From Progne subis subis (taxonomy: Eukaryota; Chordata; Aves; Passeriformes; Hirundinidae): a stretch of 64,000 nucleotides of DNA. The stretch's first letter is position 1, and the number at the start of each line of letters is the position of its first letter. Shown piece by piece: positions 1 through 14,429 of this stretch. The notes beneath the pieces are model-generated. The model saw only the letters and a list, made by a program, of their open reading frames with translations, searched no databases and had not been told where the DNA came from. The DNA lies in contig JAKJHU010000033.1 of NCBI GenBank assembly GCA_022316685.1, forward strand, positions 4,888,321 through 4,952,320, given 5' to 3'. Position numbers and translations under genes: made by a program.

Positions 1-3000
1 GCAAGAACAGCTGCTGGGGTGGAGGGACAGATGTTTGGTCAAATGGTACTGGGCCTTTCTTGCACTTCAAAGGAGCTCGGCAGAGATATAATATGACTGT
101 AGAGTGTAGTTCTATTTTTCTAATATGAATAATTTGAATATTTGCCATAGTTTGTTAGGAGATTGGGAGAGCAACTGACTTGAATGAGCTGAAACTGGAA
201 AGTAATTAAGTAATCTTTCTCTTATTCTGGAGTTCACCATGTAAAAATGAGATCCTCCGTATTAAATTTTTATTGCCAAAATGTGCTCCATAGAAGAGAT
301 GTTACAACACCCTGTGATACAAATTAATTGTTTTTGATACTTTAATTGTTAGCTTCTTTGTTTGGAATTTCACTCCAGTTTTTTCAAGTGAAAAGTGGGA
401 TAACTTTTGAATTTAATCTTTGTCCTAATACAGAGATCTGAACATCCTTCTTCTTGTGCATGAATGCTGTTCTTCAGTTACTATTTAAATAAGAGGTATT
501 ATTTAAGCAGTAACCATCAAGGTTTATTATTAAGTGTGAAGCTCTTAAATATACCTCAAACTCCCTGAACTGCTGATTGACAGAAACAGGCAGCATTTAC
601 TGAAATGAGAATAATTCCATCCCTGCACTATTTCTTAAGATTTCCCCTTATTATCCATTAATGGCCACTATGGGAGGCAGTACAAGTTCTGGACTAATTG
701 AAGCTTAGACTGAGATAACAGCCTTTATGCAGTCATACATCAAGTGAGACTTTCCTTAAAGTTCACAGTACATTGTCTTGACAGTGAAATTCTAGGCAGC
801 TATAAACAAGATCAATAGAAATGTGTAACCACTGTTGGTGACAACATAGAAACAGGGACAAAACAGAAATACTCGGTGAATTTTTAGAGTTTGGACATCA
901 GTATTTAATGTGAAATGAGCTACTGACAGTATTGGTGTTCCTCATTATTCTTTGTGTGGCATGCTGGTCCACTTGGAGGCAGAATTCCTGACTATGCCAC
1001 AGGTAACAGGAAAAAACAACAAGTTAGAAGAAGCTTGTCTATCAGACACTTTAAATACCAATATGAGTAGGTATCAATATTTTCTATAACTCTGCAGCCT
1101 TTCCCTTACACTGTATTATTAGGCTTATGACTTGAGCTCTGAAGAAATGAACAAAGTAGGGAATAGGTTAGTATGGTTGCTTTTCCATATAGATATGTGT
1201 ATTATAATAATATTTATTCATCCATTTAGGAATTGATATTTTAATAAGTATTTTCACTGATGGGGAGACTGAAAAGTGGAGAGGCAGTACAAAAAGGAGG
1301 AGGACTTTTGGTTGATAAATTAGAGGTAGTGGATTAGTTACTGACTTTTATCTCAGGTAGTCTAAAACAAGAACTGCTTATCATCAGCTTGTGTTAAACT
1401 AGAAAATACCATGTCTGAACATTGGGCTAGTATTTTACCATATTAGCTATTGATTTAACACAGCATGAAACAACTGGTGCTGTCCCAGTAGTGCCTGGTG
1501 GGGAGCAGTGCAAGTACAGATTTACTTCCCCATTCAATCTGCTGCAAACTTCAAAGATAATTTGTGGCCACTTAACTACTAAAATTACTAAACTCAGACA
1601 ATTTTTGTCTTTTTCAGGCAAGGTGACATGTCTGTCTGCAAGTACATATGTTCTAGAAAGAGGCAGAGGAATCTCATCTAAATCCTTTCAGGGAAAAATA
1701 GTAAATTCAGGAAGCGTGAATAGCGAGATCCAAAAATGAGTTTTGATAGGGCTCTGTTATACACGAAGTATTTTCATTTTCCTTTTCATTAATCAATAGT
1801 TTGAGCTAATGTGCTTATAGTTCAGAATGTTTGCAGTGAAGTACACAGAATGAGTACCTTCTGGGTGTATTTGTATGCAAACTATCATAATTTTACCTTG
1901 GGTCTATTTGTTCTTTGCATCAAGCAGTATTTTGTTTTTATTGAATGGTGAAGTCATAAATTATCTACTACTCTCATGGAATAGAGTTCTTTGTATTGTG
2001 ATTAATATTCTTAGAGGTCAACTGAAAATTTCTTATTTTGTGTGTCCAGAAATTGAAAAAACGTATATTGATATACTGACTGGAAAGATGCTGCTGAGAG
2101 AGTGTGTGTGCTCAGTAAAAAAGGACAGTGTCTAAAAATAGATTTTTAGGGACTAAGAAGTATTTTTGGAAAGGCTTGCTTAAGTTTTTTTGATTTAAAA
2201 TAGATCTTATCAGAGTAGCGTAAATGTAGATGGGACAATTCAGCTGCCTTAGAAACATCTCATTCTCCCTGCCCTCATTCTGAATGTCCAAAATGAGATC
2301 TGACTTTATGGCTTCATTTTGGTTTTTACACAAGGAGTTCACAGTGGACAAAATGTATAATTTATTAAGAGAACTGAGCTCTGTAGCAAAACTGTACTTT
2401 TAATTGGAAAGCCTAAAAAATACTGTCTTTCCTGGGCTTTGCCTACTGTTAGAAATCCAGGGAGTGGGAGAGCTGAAAAAGATGATGGCAGTGTTCAAAA
2501 ATGGCAACTGGTTCAGCCCAATTACAGGTTTTCATTTACAGTTGCTGATGTCCATAGTGTGAAGCCAGAGAATATAAGTACAGACTGATAAAGGCAATTA
2601 AGTAGCAAATAGAGGAAGGAAGTAAAACTTGGATGATTTTTATCTGGGAAAGGAGGGAGCTGGTGGAATGTACCAGCAGGTGTCTTGTTACTGTTAGCAA
2701 TGGGAATCTGGGTTCCAGATGGAGATACTGGCTGAAACAAAGGTTTTTTAATGAACATTTAATGTTTTGGTTTATCTGAGGTGTTTATCATCCTTCACCA
2801 TGAACTAATTAGTTAGAAAATTGTGAGCCTCCTTAAGATTTTTTCCTCCTTTGCTTTACTGTTTTTGGGAGCACTCTCTTTACAAGTTGGCATTCTTATT
2901 AAACTTCCTCCCTTAGAGGAAAATGGCTCTATATTTTTATCTTCTCAGTTCATCTGTCTGTTGGTCCAACACACTGGAGTTTATCTTCTATCTCTAGAGT

Positions 3001-6000
3001 TCAGAAAAAATTTATGTTAATTACACACGTAACACGTAACATAAGTCTTTGGACCACAAAACAGTCTGAAGTACGTGATTCTGATGTATAGCTGCTTCTT
3101 GCCACTTAAATAGCATTAGTTGGATAAATGAAGCTGTGTGGTAAAATAGACTTTATTTAAAAAGGCACAAAACCAAACTCATAGTAATAAAAGAAACCAC
3201 TAAAATATGACTTAGGTCATTACAGCAAGGAGATGAGTTGAGATGACCAATAAAGATTTCATAAAAGGAACACAAGCTTTGTAGTGTGCTTCTAAAAGAC
3301 GCTAGGAGTTCTCTGTTCCACCATTATCTTTAACAATTTTCCCTAAAAGGTAGTTTTGCAGAGAAACTTGTAATTCTTACATGTACATATTATATTTCAA
3401 AGACCTGCTGTTGTTAAACTGTTCTCAAAATAAGCTTATTTTTGTAGCCTAGTTCTGCTGGTCTTTAAATCGAAGTTACTCAGATCTCACAGAGACTTCT
3501 ATAGAAAGCCAGCAGCCTGTGTGATATTAGTGACAGACTTCCAATGCCTCACATGACTTTTAAAATCTGCTTTAGGGGGGTGAGGGTCTTCCAGGGTTTG
3601 ACATAGTAAATTAATTGTTTTAAGTGATCATTGATATCCTTAAGTATTTCTGCAGGTTAGCCTGAACATGAACTGAGGATTAGCTTATCAGTCATAGAAT
3701 ACTGGCTTGATTTTGGCTCTTCCTATTCTTTGCATACCAGATGGGGTTTTTGTAAGGCCACAGTCTGGATGTTTCCTTTTTCACTTTGAGACCAATTGTG
3801 AATCTATACTCTAAATAGCAGAATTTATCCCACTTAGTCCCCCTACACCCAAATTAATTGTCAATATGTAGATTACTTTGAACCTGCATCAGTTGTGGTC
3901 TTTCACCTGAGATATCTTTATTATCAAACTGTTGTCTGAGGTGGGAAGAGAGGATGTTTCCCCCTCTCTAGCCTTGCTCTTTTTTGTTCCAGCACTGATG
4001 ATAGAAATGACTGTAGTAAAGAAGGATCTGCAACTTGTAAAACCTTTGTCAGCAAATTAACCAACACGTGTGCTATATGTATCAAAGCAAAAGGCACAAC
4101 AACCAACTTTGAATTTAACAATCTAAATTATCAGACACGTGCAGGGTGGTTACAAGGAAGCAACAGGCTTTTCAGGAAGGAGGATCTGAGAAGGAATGAA
4201 TTGGTGTGATCTCATGCACAATTTAAAGGAATTTCCACTGACTGAATAGAGAAGTTGGTTAAATCAGGCAGCTAAGTATATGTGTAAAGATGGGCTTTGT
4301 AATGAAAGATGATAGTTTAATAATGGTCATTTGAAGGAATTCATAGAAGGGGGTTGGATGAAATACTGAAATTAGAGTACTGAAAAGCACATTACAGGAA
4401 CAGACTGTGAGCTGTGGGTAACAGTGGACAGTGGAATAACTGCAAGTCAGCAGTGCAGAGGTCATGCAGCACTGTTGGCCTACAGAGATGTTACAGTTAA
4501 ATTTGCAGATATACCCAGTCTGCCTTCCTGCAGCAGCTGATGCCTGGCACATTTTGAGATTATGGCACAGGAGTAAAAAGGCTGGTAAACTGCTGTGCAG
4601 AACAGCCCAGCACTAAAGGCACCTTGGGGAAACTAAATTCTGATGTAAGGATGAAATACTGTATGTGGAGGGACCAAGGTTTGGAATTAGGATGTGGTAA
4701 TTCAAACAAGCAAAGATGAGTGGTTATAATAAAAAGAAAAATAAAATTGATATAAATATATGCCAGGCTAAGGGGAGTTATTCCTTGTTGGGTTTGGAGA
4801 GTATACTATTCAAGCCCAAACAGTACTCAACTGAAGTTTTCTGTGCTTGGATTAATAACTGTTGTATTGCATTATATTTGGTTTCTTTAGATATCTCCAT
4901 AGATTTCCATAGTGATCAGAGTGACTATTTGAACATTCTCTAAAAACAGAACGAGGTAGAGATCAGTAAGTTTCAACCTTTTGAATTTTGAAAAATCTTT
5001 GTTTCTGGGTTGTTAAGTTTAGAAGTTTGAGTTCAGATAAATAAAAGCTGATTTTCTAAATAGAACTGTCTTTTTCACAATAGGAATCATCCTCTGTTAC
5101 TCCATAAATTCCCAGAATCAGTGAATTTCAGTTCTCTCTCAGGTCGCCTGTTTCCTTCCCTACCCACAGCAGGTGCAATGTAGCAGTTCGGGCACCTGCC
5201 TTGCTGCTGGCATACGTGATCCACACATCATGAGTTTGAGGTGGAAGTAGTTTTGTGGGCAGAAGCTGCATTTTTCACAATCAACGTAACAAAATGTGTT
5301 GTGTCCTCACGGGGGTTTGCTTGACCTTCCTTCCTGCCCTCACCCCGTAATGAAACTAAAAGTGTGTTTGATGAGGATTACTGAAAAGAAGATTTATGGA
5401 CCTGTGACATCTATTCAAGATGAGTGATAGTATCTCTGCATTAATTTCACATTAGCACATGAAGTTTGATTTCTCTCGGCTGTTGCAGGGAGCTGTTGAC
5501 TTTTGGCAGGGTGGCAGAACATGGTGTTTTTGTGTTTCAGAGTTGCCTGCAGCCTCTTCTCTGCGTGTGCTGGGGGTGGCTGAGACATTGACTTTTGCCA
5601 GCTGATGTCTACTGTTAAATCAATTCTTTCAAACAGAAGTTTCAGTGGATTTGTGGAATAGGTTTTTTTTTACTTTTGGACAGGAATGTATCCATTTGTT
5701 TGGGTGTTTTTGGGTTTTTTTTTTCAGTTTTCTTAAGGAAATTCTTGGAAGTTCAGCATTGCATCTGGTTGCATATTAGCACAATTTTCCTGCTTCCTGC
5801 ACCCGATTGCTAAAAATTTAGTTACTTAGTAATGGGAAACCCCTTCAGAATTGCATTCTGAAGTGTCAAACCTGTTGTTCCTTGATCACTTTTACAGAGA
5901 AATTTAGTTTTGAAAGTGAAATAAAAGTTTTGAAAACTGAAGTTTGAACACAATTTTTCAAATTGAAAATAAATTCCAATTTCCTTTATTTAATAGGAAC

Positions 6001-9000
6001 TCAATTTTGGTTTCTGTTTCAATATAAGTTCTAAGATTGTTAAATAGAGCCGCTTTTCCTCTAAAGTTGTTAAAGTGTATCTTTTCTATTTGTGCTCAGC
6101 AAAAAAAAATACTTAAATACCTATTCCAAAAGGCAGAGATGAAAGTGTATATTCTGCAGTACTTCCCTGTCCATTTGGGTATCAGGTCCCTTTTTTCACC
6201 TTGCTTTTAGTAAGACCAATGGCAGAAGTGACTACTGTCAAAGAACAAAAAATAAAATCTGATGTATTCCTACAAATTATTTCTGGTTATGTTAATCTCA
6301 AGTATTTATTTACACTTAGAGCAGGGCCAAACTCTGAAACAGATGCCTGGAGATTTTTTGAAAACACTTATATGCACTTGGAAATTCTAATAAATTTTGT
6401 ATGAAAACAGATGTTTGTGGATAAATAAACCTTTTTGTTGTTTACACATATTCCACCAGAAAAATCTGTTTAATCTGTTCTTAAAACATTGAGCCTGAAA
6501 AATTGAGAGGTTGGGATAAAAGGACCTGCTGGGTCTTTTGTCTGAAATGCACCTACGTCTGCTCATCTGTTCAGGGGCTGCTTAGCATTTAGGAGAGGGA
6601 AAGCTATTCTTTAGTTCATGTATGAAAATGTACAATACTTTATATCAATTATTTGGCTGATTGCTGGAAGTGCATTGGAGTAAGGGGGCACTGGCTACTT
6701 CTGGCCTTCACTAATGGGAACATTTCAGAATGTGGATGGTAATTAAAGTATAGAATGCGGAAAATTAGGCCAAAATTGAATAGAAATGAATAAGTATGTG
6801 TTCTGTTGTGCAGATGTTGGAAATAGATTATTTTGGATACCTCTTTCTATCTACATCTTATTTGGTTACTGTGTAAAATTCGGTCATACACCATGTAGAT
6901 TGTTTCTCTTCCCATTACCTTCTCTGTTTTTATGTTGTGATGTATCTGTATAGGTAGTAATTTAGCAAAATATCCTGTCTGCCAGGTATGGGAACTAGCT
7001 GATTGTATTGTAATACCAGATCATTACTTAATTCATATGCAACCTAGCCTAGCACATGGAAAGCATTATAAATCTATTTACAGTGTGGCTGGTCTGATGA
7101 TAACATTGTATTAAATTCCCAGGTGAGGCAATTTAAGCAATTGCTTTGCCATGTGTAGGCCATGGAAATTAACTTCTCATATGCTTTAGTAATAGAGGAA
7201 CTTCATTGGTATGCTCAGATTAGTGGTATAGGAGAATTCTTACAGTCTGGTTACATGTACCCTGCTTCACATGTAGAATCATACAGGAGGGTGGTACTTT
7301 GGATCACAGATCTTAATTAGTTTAAGCTGAGTTAATTCATTTCAATTCTAATTTAGCTGGGCTTGCCTATGAACACATTCAGTTCTATTGGGAAATGTTA
7401 AGGCTTGGGTCAAGTAGACAGATTGTTTAAAGCCAAATTGCCAGACAGAACTGAGCAAGTGTATCTGTTTGAACAGGGCTTTAAGGAAATCACCCAATCA
7501 GTATGCAAAAATCCTGTTCATAAACCAAGAGAGATCTGCCTGGAATCAGAAATTCTTTCTTGTCAGAACGTCTGGATACTGTAGTACATTTAAAACAGCC
7601 CCTGAAACTTTCTGGGTGCTGAAATTCTTGTATAAAGTAGCTTAACCCTTTTGTGTCTCTGTGTTTGGGCACATGCTACACTCAAATGCAAACACATTCA
7701 CTGAGCAAAACCACTTGTGTGCTTAGACTTTTTGTCTCGGTATATACAAGAAAATATAAAATACAAGGAAAACTTCTCTTTATGACAGAGCTTTGCAGAC
7801 AAAAAACTGTACCCAGAACCTCTTAAACCTATATTGAGCTGCCCAGAAATGCCTTGGATTACAAACTCTGTAAAGCTTCTGTCTTTTCTAGAAACATACA
7901 TATAAAGTACCAGTAGACAGTGGTAACTGACAACTAAGACTAAAAATGTTGACAATTTCTTGATTTGCCTGGTTAGCTTATGTATAGAAGTCATTAACTA
8001 TTTATAAAATGCATTATGAATTGGGTTCCTTCAAACTGTAGCAGAGTGTGTGACATTTCCAGCTCAAACTATCATTCTTGCATTTGGCTAAGGTATATAT
8101 TTATAAACAGCTGATGGTTATGAACTGAAAAGTAAAAATTAATTTTAAAAAATACTTAATTGAGTTCAGACAAGCTGAACTAATCTTGATAGCCACACTT
8201 AAAAGTGTTAGCCAATAATACTTTAATAAAAATAAGAATAGTATTTCAAGATATTGATATTTTGGACAAGTCCTGAAAGAATAAATGAACACTTTAGTTC
8301 CAAGACATTTCCTTTTATATTATTGATTCATTTGGTAGTGAAACTGTGATCAAAAGTAGTATCAAATTATTTATTGATTATGTCAAAGAGTTATACCTAA
8401 TTGTAGCCAAAGCATTATTTCTTTTAACAAAATTTCTGTTTTTCAGATCATGACAGATTATTAAAAGAACAATGAGACAAATATATTTATTAAATTCAAT
8501 GGTGATGATAATAAAGGATTATCAAAGGCCTCTAAAAATTGTATTGCTATTAACATTTGTTTCTTTCCTGTAGAGTATATTCTTTTTCCTTTCTCTTGTG
8601 CAGGCTCTTGAGAATGAGAATATCATCCAGTTATATCTTTCAAATAAATGATGTGTAATCAAGGACCATTTCAGTCCCTACATATTATTAGGATGCTTGT
8701 TCACTGGAGAACAAGCTCATGAAGCATCATGCTCCTCATCTCAGTCTAATAATGATAAATACATTCAACGGTAACAGGATCAATGGGGCTGAGTAATTTT
8801 GTGAAATTGGGAGAAACTGTATAGTTGAACTACTAGACCTCAAATGAGGTCTTAAGATTGAATCTTAATCAGAAATGATTAGATATTTATTGGTATATAT
8901 TTGTAGTTTCCTTCCTTGTTTGATGTGTATCAAATAAAAATAGGAAAATAACATAATTGAGCAATCTATGCCAATTTGTTGGCTTTTTGGTGAGAAGAGA

Positions 9001-10569
9001 GAAAAACAAAACCTATCTCCATATGATATTCTTGCATACTGTGGAGTGTTTTAGTCCCCCATAGTGATGAAATGAATAATTTAAACAGGCAGCTCTGATA
9101 CCACAGCCTGTTTAAAGGTTCTCATTTCCTTTAATGCTGTAGACTACTTTAGCTTGGTTAGTATGAAACTGTGACAGCTGAGATCTCCAAAAGATTTGGC
9201 ACGATTCACCTCTTGCCATGGGTCCACTGTCCAAGGCTTTGTCCTTCCTACTTACATCTGTAGCTTTAGGATATGATCTAGATCTGAGGGCTGGTGAGTG
9301 AATCACAAATGTGTAAACATTGTAACGATCATGTTGGTAATAAAGGGGAGCTACACAGCGTAAGGAGCTAAAATGTTTTGCTCTGAGGTGACCCGTTCAC
9401 TGCTAGGTCCCTTGCACAAAGGGTGACCCACTTCCAAAAACCTCTTTGTTACAAAGGTGAGGAATTTCCCTGTGCTCAGTATAATTTCTAGAGGTTTTTT
9501 CCTGTGCTTTAGTCCCAACTACAAGTTTTGGCATGACGGCCCAAGCAGGGAAGGTTTGAAGAGGGATTAATTTTTTCTGAGTTCCTACTGATGGTCACTT
9601 TCATGGCAGGGTGTGAGGGAATCCCCCATCAATAAACTGAAGGCCCTACAGCTTACTTCTGTTACATTTGAGTTTCTTCTTCTGGTGAGGTGTAAAAATT
9701 ACCATAACTATTCTCAAAAAGAAAAAAAAATGAAATGTTCTCATTGTGGACTTCCCCATTACTCTGTTGGATCCCGTGCTGCCTTGGTAATCATGACACA
9801 TTTGCTTTCCATTGTTTGGCACTTAATCTAGTTTAGAATCAACATAATTATCAGTTTAAGAATAAATCTGATGCTCATAAGCTGTGAATTTACTTAATAT
9901 CCTGTCTGTCATAATGATCCTGTGGATGACTGTCTCAGTTCTGTGGTGTTTCCGTGAACTGCTGAAAAACAAAGTTTTTTGTGCTGTTATTGTCTCTCCT
10001 TTTTTTCACACTTTAATTTCTGATCCTTTCCCAGCAGCCTTGGCAGCATAGAAAACACTTGTTAATTTTCTACATCTTTAAATTGAATCAGATATGTCAC
10101 ATATGTGTTGATGAGGTTTGGTGTTTGTTTTTTTTTTTTAAACATGGGAAAAACTCAGTCTTCCTTTCCTGTCTTAGTGGCATTGCTGCCATTGCTGTTG
10201 TGTTCTGTGGCCTGCTGATAAGTGTTCTACAGAAAAAATGCATTTGGTTCCTTCACCAACATTTTTTCAATGCTTCTGCTATTATTGTGTATTGCCTCAA
10301 TGTGTTATGTATCTCGAGCTTCACAGGAGCTGCTTTTATTGCTGCAATGTTGAGGGTGTGACTGTCTTAGAAATACTATAGTTTTGACCTGCAGATTTGT
10401 TAAGGTAGAGCAGTTGAAGAACTTTGTAACAAGTTTCACTTGCAGATTTTTATTTTTTTATAATCAAATAGGTATCCATTAGGGGGCTCTCGAGGTTTAA
10501 GATGATCAGCCTTGATACCAATGGCTTCGGAGCTTCACTTCCTAACCCTTTTTTCTTTTTGTTTTACAG
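1..10569 (+). other. VTI1A: VTI1A intron, 3' part (upstream border outside window)
   Basis: This is non-coding sequence ending in the acceptor TTTTGTTTTACAG directly before the exon at 10570. I found no upstream VTI1A exon here: the expected coding for the residues just before KRSRIAYSD was not seen. All open frames are short and lack splice borders or recognisable protein character. The stretch is AT-rich, with ordinary short homopolymer runs and one small hairpin near 8695-8716. I recognise no interspersed repeat in it. Intron identity is inferred from the downstream exon. Confidence 0.8.
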
Positions 10570-10647
10570 AAAAGGTCACGAATCGCCTACAGTGATGAGG
10601 TGCGGAATGAGCTCCTAGGGGATGACGGGAATTCCTCAGAGAACCAG
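10570..10647 (+). CDS. VTI1A: VTI1A coding exon (KRSRIAYSD...SSENQ)
   Basis: This 78-nt exon encodes 26 residues beginning KRSRIAYSDEVRNELLGD and ending NSSENQ. That matches vertebrate VTI1A around residues 89-114 of the roughly 217-residue protein, in the linker between the N-terminal three-helix domain and the SNARE motif. It is bordered by TTTTACAG and GTAGGA and is phase 0 at both ends, so it can be spliced to the next exon with or without the 21-nt microexon. VTI1A is a Qb-SNARE that acts in fusion at the trans-Golgi network and endosomes, partnering with syntaxin-16, syntaxin-6 and VAMP4 (family knowledge). No in-frame stop or frameshift is present. The identification rests on recalled family sequence and on agreement with the two following exons. 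Confidence 0.96.
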
Positions 10648-13600
10648 GTAGGATGCTAATCAAGAAGCCCTAGTGGGTGGCTGGAGGGTGAAGGAGGTCA
10701 CTGGCACACTGGGCTTCTCAAGCTGCTCCTTAACAGTATTAGCAACAACTCATGTGGAAGTGATACTGTTTAATGCAAAGCTGGGGTCTTAATCAACTTC
10801 AAAATGCTTCTTGGAGATCTTACATTTAACCCTTTAACTTGTGATCACTGTCTGCTATCTCAAAAAAAAATCTTTTCTTCTTTTTTCTTTATTATTTAGT
10901 ACTTAAGAAATAACTTGAAACACGCTGTTTGCCGACAAAGCCAAGGTCTTCACCTCAAATGCATGTAAAAGGAATAAAAAAGTACATAATGCAGCTTTGA
11001 TAATAATGCAGTATAATTAAATCAACACTGGCAGGCAAAACAAATGAAAGTGCACTCTCAGAATTAGGCAGTATCCCACTCAGTTTCCTTGTGTGACTCC
11101 TTCTTTAACCAGATTTTCTCTCCTTTTACCAAAAACACAAGTTGTACTAAAAAGAGCGTGCTTTCATAATGCGTGTTGTACTAGGATGCAGAGTGCTATC
11201 CACCTCTTCTAAAGAATGAAAGCTTGATAATCCTGAGGCTTTTTTAAAGTCTTGTACCCATATTGTTGTTCTGCATACTACAGTGAGGATCCTGCTAGAC
11301 TACTGAAAACTGTAAATGCTTTATTCGGGAGACTTTGACCCACCTGTTAATATTTCTTTTTGGGATGAAACTTGTTTGACCCTCTGTCTGAAAGGAGAAT
11401 ATTTCTTTTCTTTCTGAAATTTATGTTATCGAAGTCTTGTAATTTTTGTTCAAAGTTTTCCTACAGGTCATATTTTCTCTTCTGACCAAATAGAATCCAA
11501 TTTGTTTTGCTAATGAAAGAAAAAAATATTTAAATGTTTACTTGACAAGTGTGTTATTAAATAAGGAAATGGATCAGAACAATGTTCTGACATTTTTTTT
11601 GTGTTCTATGTTCAGTATAAGCTCAGCTCCACTAAGGACAGAAAAAATAAAGACTTGGAGACTTACCTGGTACAAGGACTTTGAAAACACAGACTCCATA
11701 ACCAAATCATATAGAGTAATTTAAACATGCTCTGTAAGTTTTAAACTCTGTAATAGACTTTAATTCATACATGAATGAAATTAGACATAGGATACATTAT
11801 CTGTAGACACAAGACTAGAGTATAGCAGCTCAGATATCTGTGTGAAGACTTAAATTTGATGGGCATTAATCTTCATATTTATATATGATAGAAAGGGGAG
11901 ATTCCAAAATTTGAGTAAAATGAAGAGGGGCTTTTATACCTAAATTATGAATTCATGGATAATTTATTTTGGGGAGGAGTATTTCACAGTCTGTATGACA
12001 TGATTGTAAATGCAGTCCTGTGAAAGTGTTAAGGTTCTCATTTTATTTCTCTTAAGGTGCTGCTACTTTTACATTTCAAGGAAAAAAAATGTGGGAATTC
12101 AGACATAAAAGGGCAATTGTGATAAGAAGCTTTACTTATGACAGAATATCTTATGTGTAGGGATGAGATAAAGTATTTTATTTTCACTTTTTATAGATTG
12201 TTTAAATAACTGGTTCATGTGAGCACTTTTTTGTGACTGATGATATTTTTTCCAAACTTGGTGAAAGAGACATGCTCTCATCTCAAGGACCTAAATGATA
12301 CGTTCAACCATTTATCAACTTAGGGCTTTTTCTTCCGAATGACCACTATTTAAATGGAAGAAAATTTTGGCTGCTGAAGGACTCTTGTATAGTTTTTTTA
12401 GGTAATCAAAATCTTTTTCTATAGCCCAACTTGAAATTATTACCTCTGTACTTTTTGAAGTTCTTCATTCCTTTCTTGAAAAATATAATGAAGTAGCACT
12501 CTAAAGGAGTCACCTATTTTCTTTTAAATATGTGGGTGCCAGTATTTTTGAAATACATTATGTATTGTGTTGTTTCAGTAATAAATATCACATTCTCTTT
12601 TTCTTATTTAATACCTTTATTTATACCTGTACTTACATAAGTTTAGCTAGGGGTGCAAGCAGTTAGTGCAAAAACTTTAGCTGGTATTGAGCTTATTAGA
12701 ATGTACAGCTTTCAAAATCAAGTGTAAGATTTGGCTACTTACAAGGCACTGAACATGAGATAGTGTTGTGTTTAACTCAGTAACCCCAGGTCTAATATGC
12801 TTTCACTGCTGTACATTATTACATCAATAGAAAACTTGGAGTAAATGATGAAAGAATGCTTGGGTATAACTTAAAGCCATATAAAATATTTGAAGATGTT
12901 TCAAATGCTTGCTTTTCTTTTGTCTGATGGAAATAAATATAGGTACATGGACTGATCCTGACCCTAATATAGTAGGATTTTTACTTCTCAATCAGTTTGG
13001 ATTAGGTTAAATTAGTTTAACTGAAAAATGGTGGGTTTGTTTTCCCCAATTCAGTTACCAATTGTGAAAGGCGAGAGAAAGGATTCCTTTTCTGACAGAG
13101 GAAGTGTTGAAAAAAGTTGCCTAGCTCAGAATTGCTCCCGTACCAAGCCACAAATATTGGTAAAATCTGCCAATAGAAGTATTGAATACCTGGGTAGTCA
13201 GGATTGTTGCCCAGAGGCAAACAAGAGATAGGAGTTTTTGGGTTTTGTCATTGTGATAAACATTTACATGATGTTTTTGGTGAAGAGAGAAGATAAAAGG
13301 AACTTAAAGCTTGCTGGCTAGTATGACCATATTAAAAAGCTAGCAATAAGATTGATCACTGTTGGAAAAATAAATTATCTGGATCTTTTCCTCATTTAGC
13401 TTCTCTTTTTTTAGTTGAGTTTCAAAGGTACAATTACAGCAAACCACAGCCAAGTTATACGCTGTAATGAATAGGATGATAGGTAGGAGTTTCCAGTTCT
13501 TCTTTCAGGAATATTGAAATACAGATTGAAGTATAGCTAATGGTGATTTCTTTTTTGTCTTCTTTATTTTCCCAACATGTCTCCCAGAAGTAGCAGCCAT

Positions 13601-14429
13601 CATGTCCTAGATGACACTCAGAATAACTTGGAATACAATTCCCTCATAATGACTTTACCAAGATATAACTGCTTTTATCAGAAAATCAAGAACTGTCCCT
13701 TCTTGCATCAAAAAAAACCCAAAACAAACAACCCACCTTACAAACACAATCCCAAAAAACTGCTGTGTGCACGGGGTTGTTATTTATTTTCCAAGAGTGC
13801 TCAAGTCTTGTTTGTCATCCTGGCCACCAACAAAGAGCAAATACCTTGAAAATTTTGTGTTTTTCAGTGCAGTGATACATTACCTAAAGTTGTAGCTTCA
13901 CTTTAATAATGATAGAACTGTTTTATGTAGCAATTCTTATGTTCTTGAGGAAGTATATGGTTGGGTTAAATCAGAAATCTCTCTCGACTGAAATTATGTG
14001 AGGTCAAATATTATCAACTTTCTTGACGTGTAACAGTGTTCCTTTCTCTTTTGCAGCTATGTTCATTAGTAAGTTTAAATAAATTCACATTGGTTTAAAC
14101 TGCATATCCTTATACCCGTACATTCTATATGTGGTTCGTGGTGAACAAATATTTTGTGTCTACTTAATTTCTGACTACAAAGTTGTGATAATATTAGATT
14201 TGGGCTTGCTGTGCATAAAGTGTGTCAAACTTCAGCTACAGACCAGGGGGTGAAGTTGGTCAATTTAATTCGCCAAGATCTAAAGAAGGTCGGTATCATT
14301 TCATATAGCCCTGGCAGAGCAGATCATTACCAGACACAAATCTGTTCGTTACATGCCGAGGGTTTATAGCAAAATAAATAGACTGTCATCATAAGTTCAG
14401 AAAATTGTGTGTTCGACCCACGATAATGT

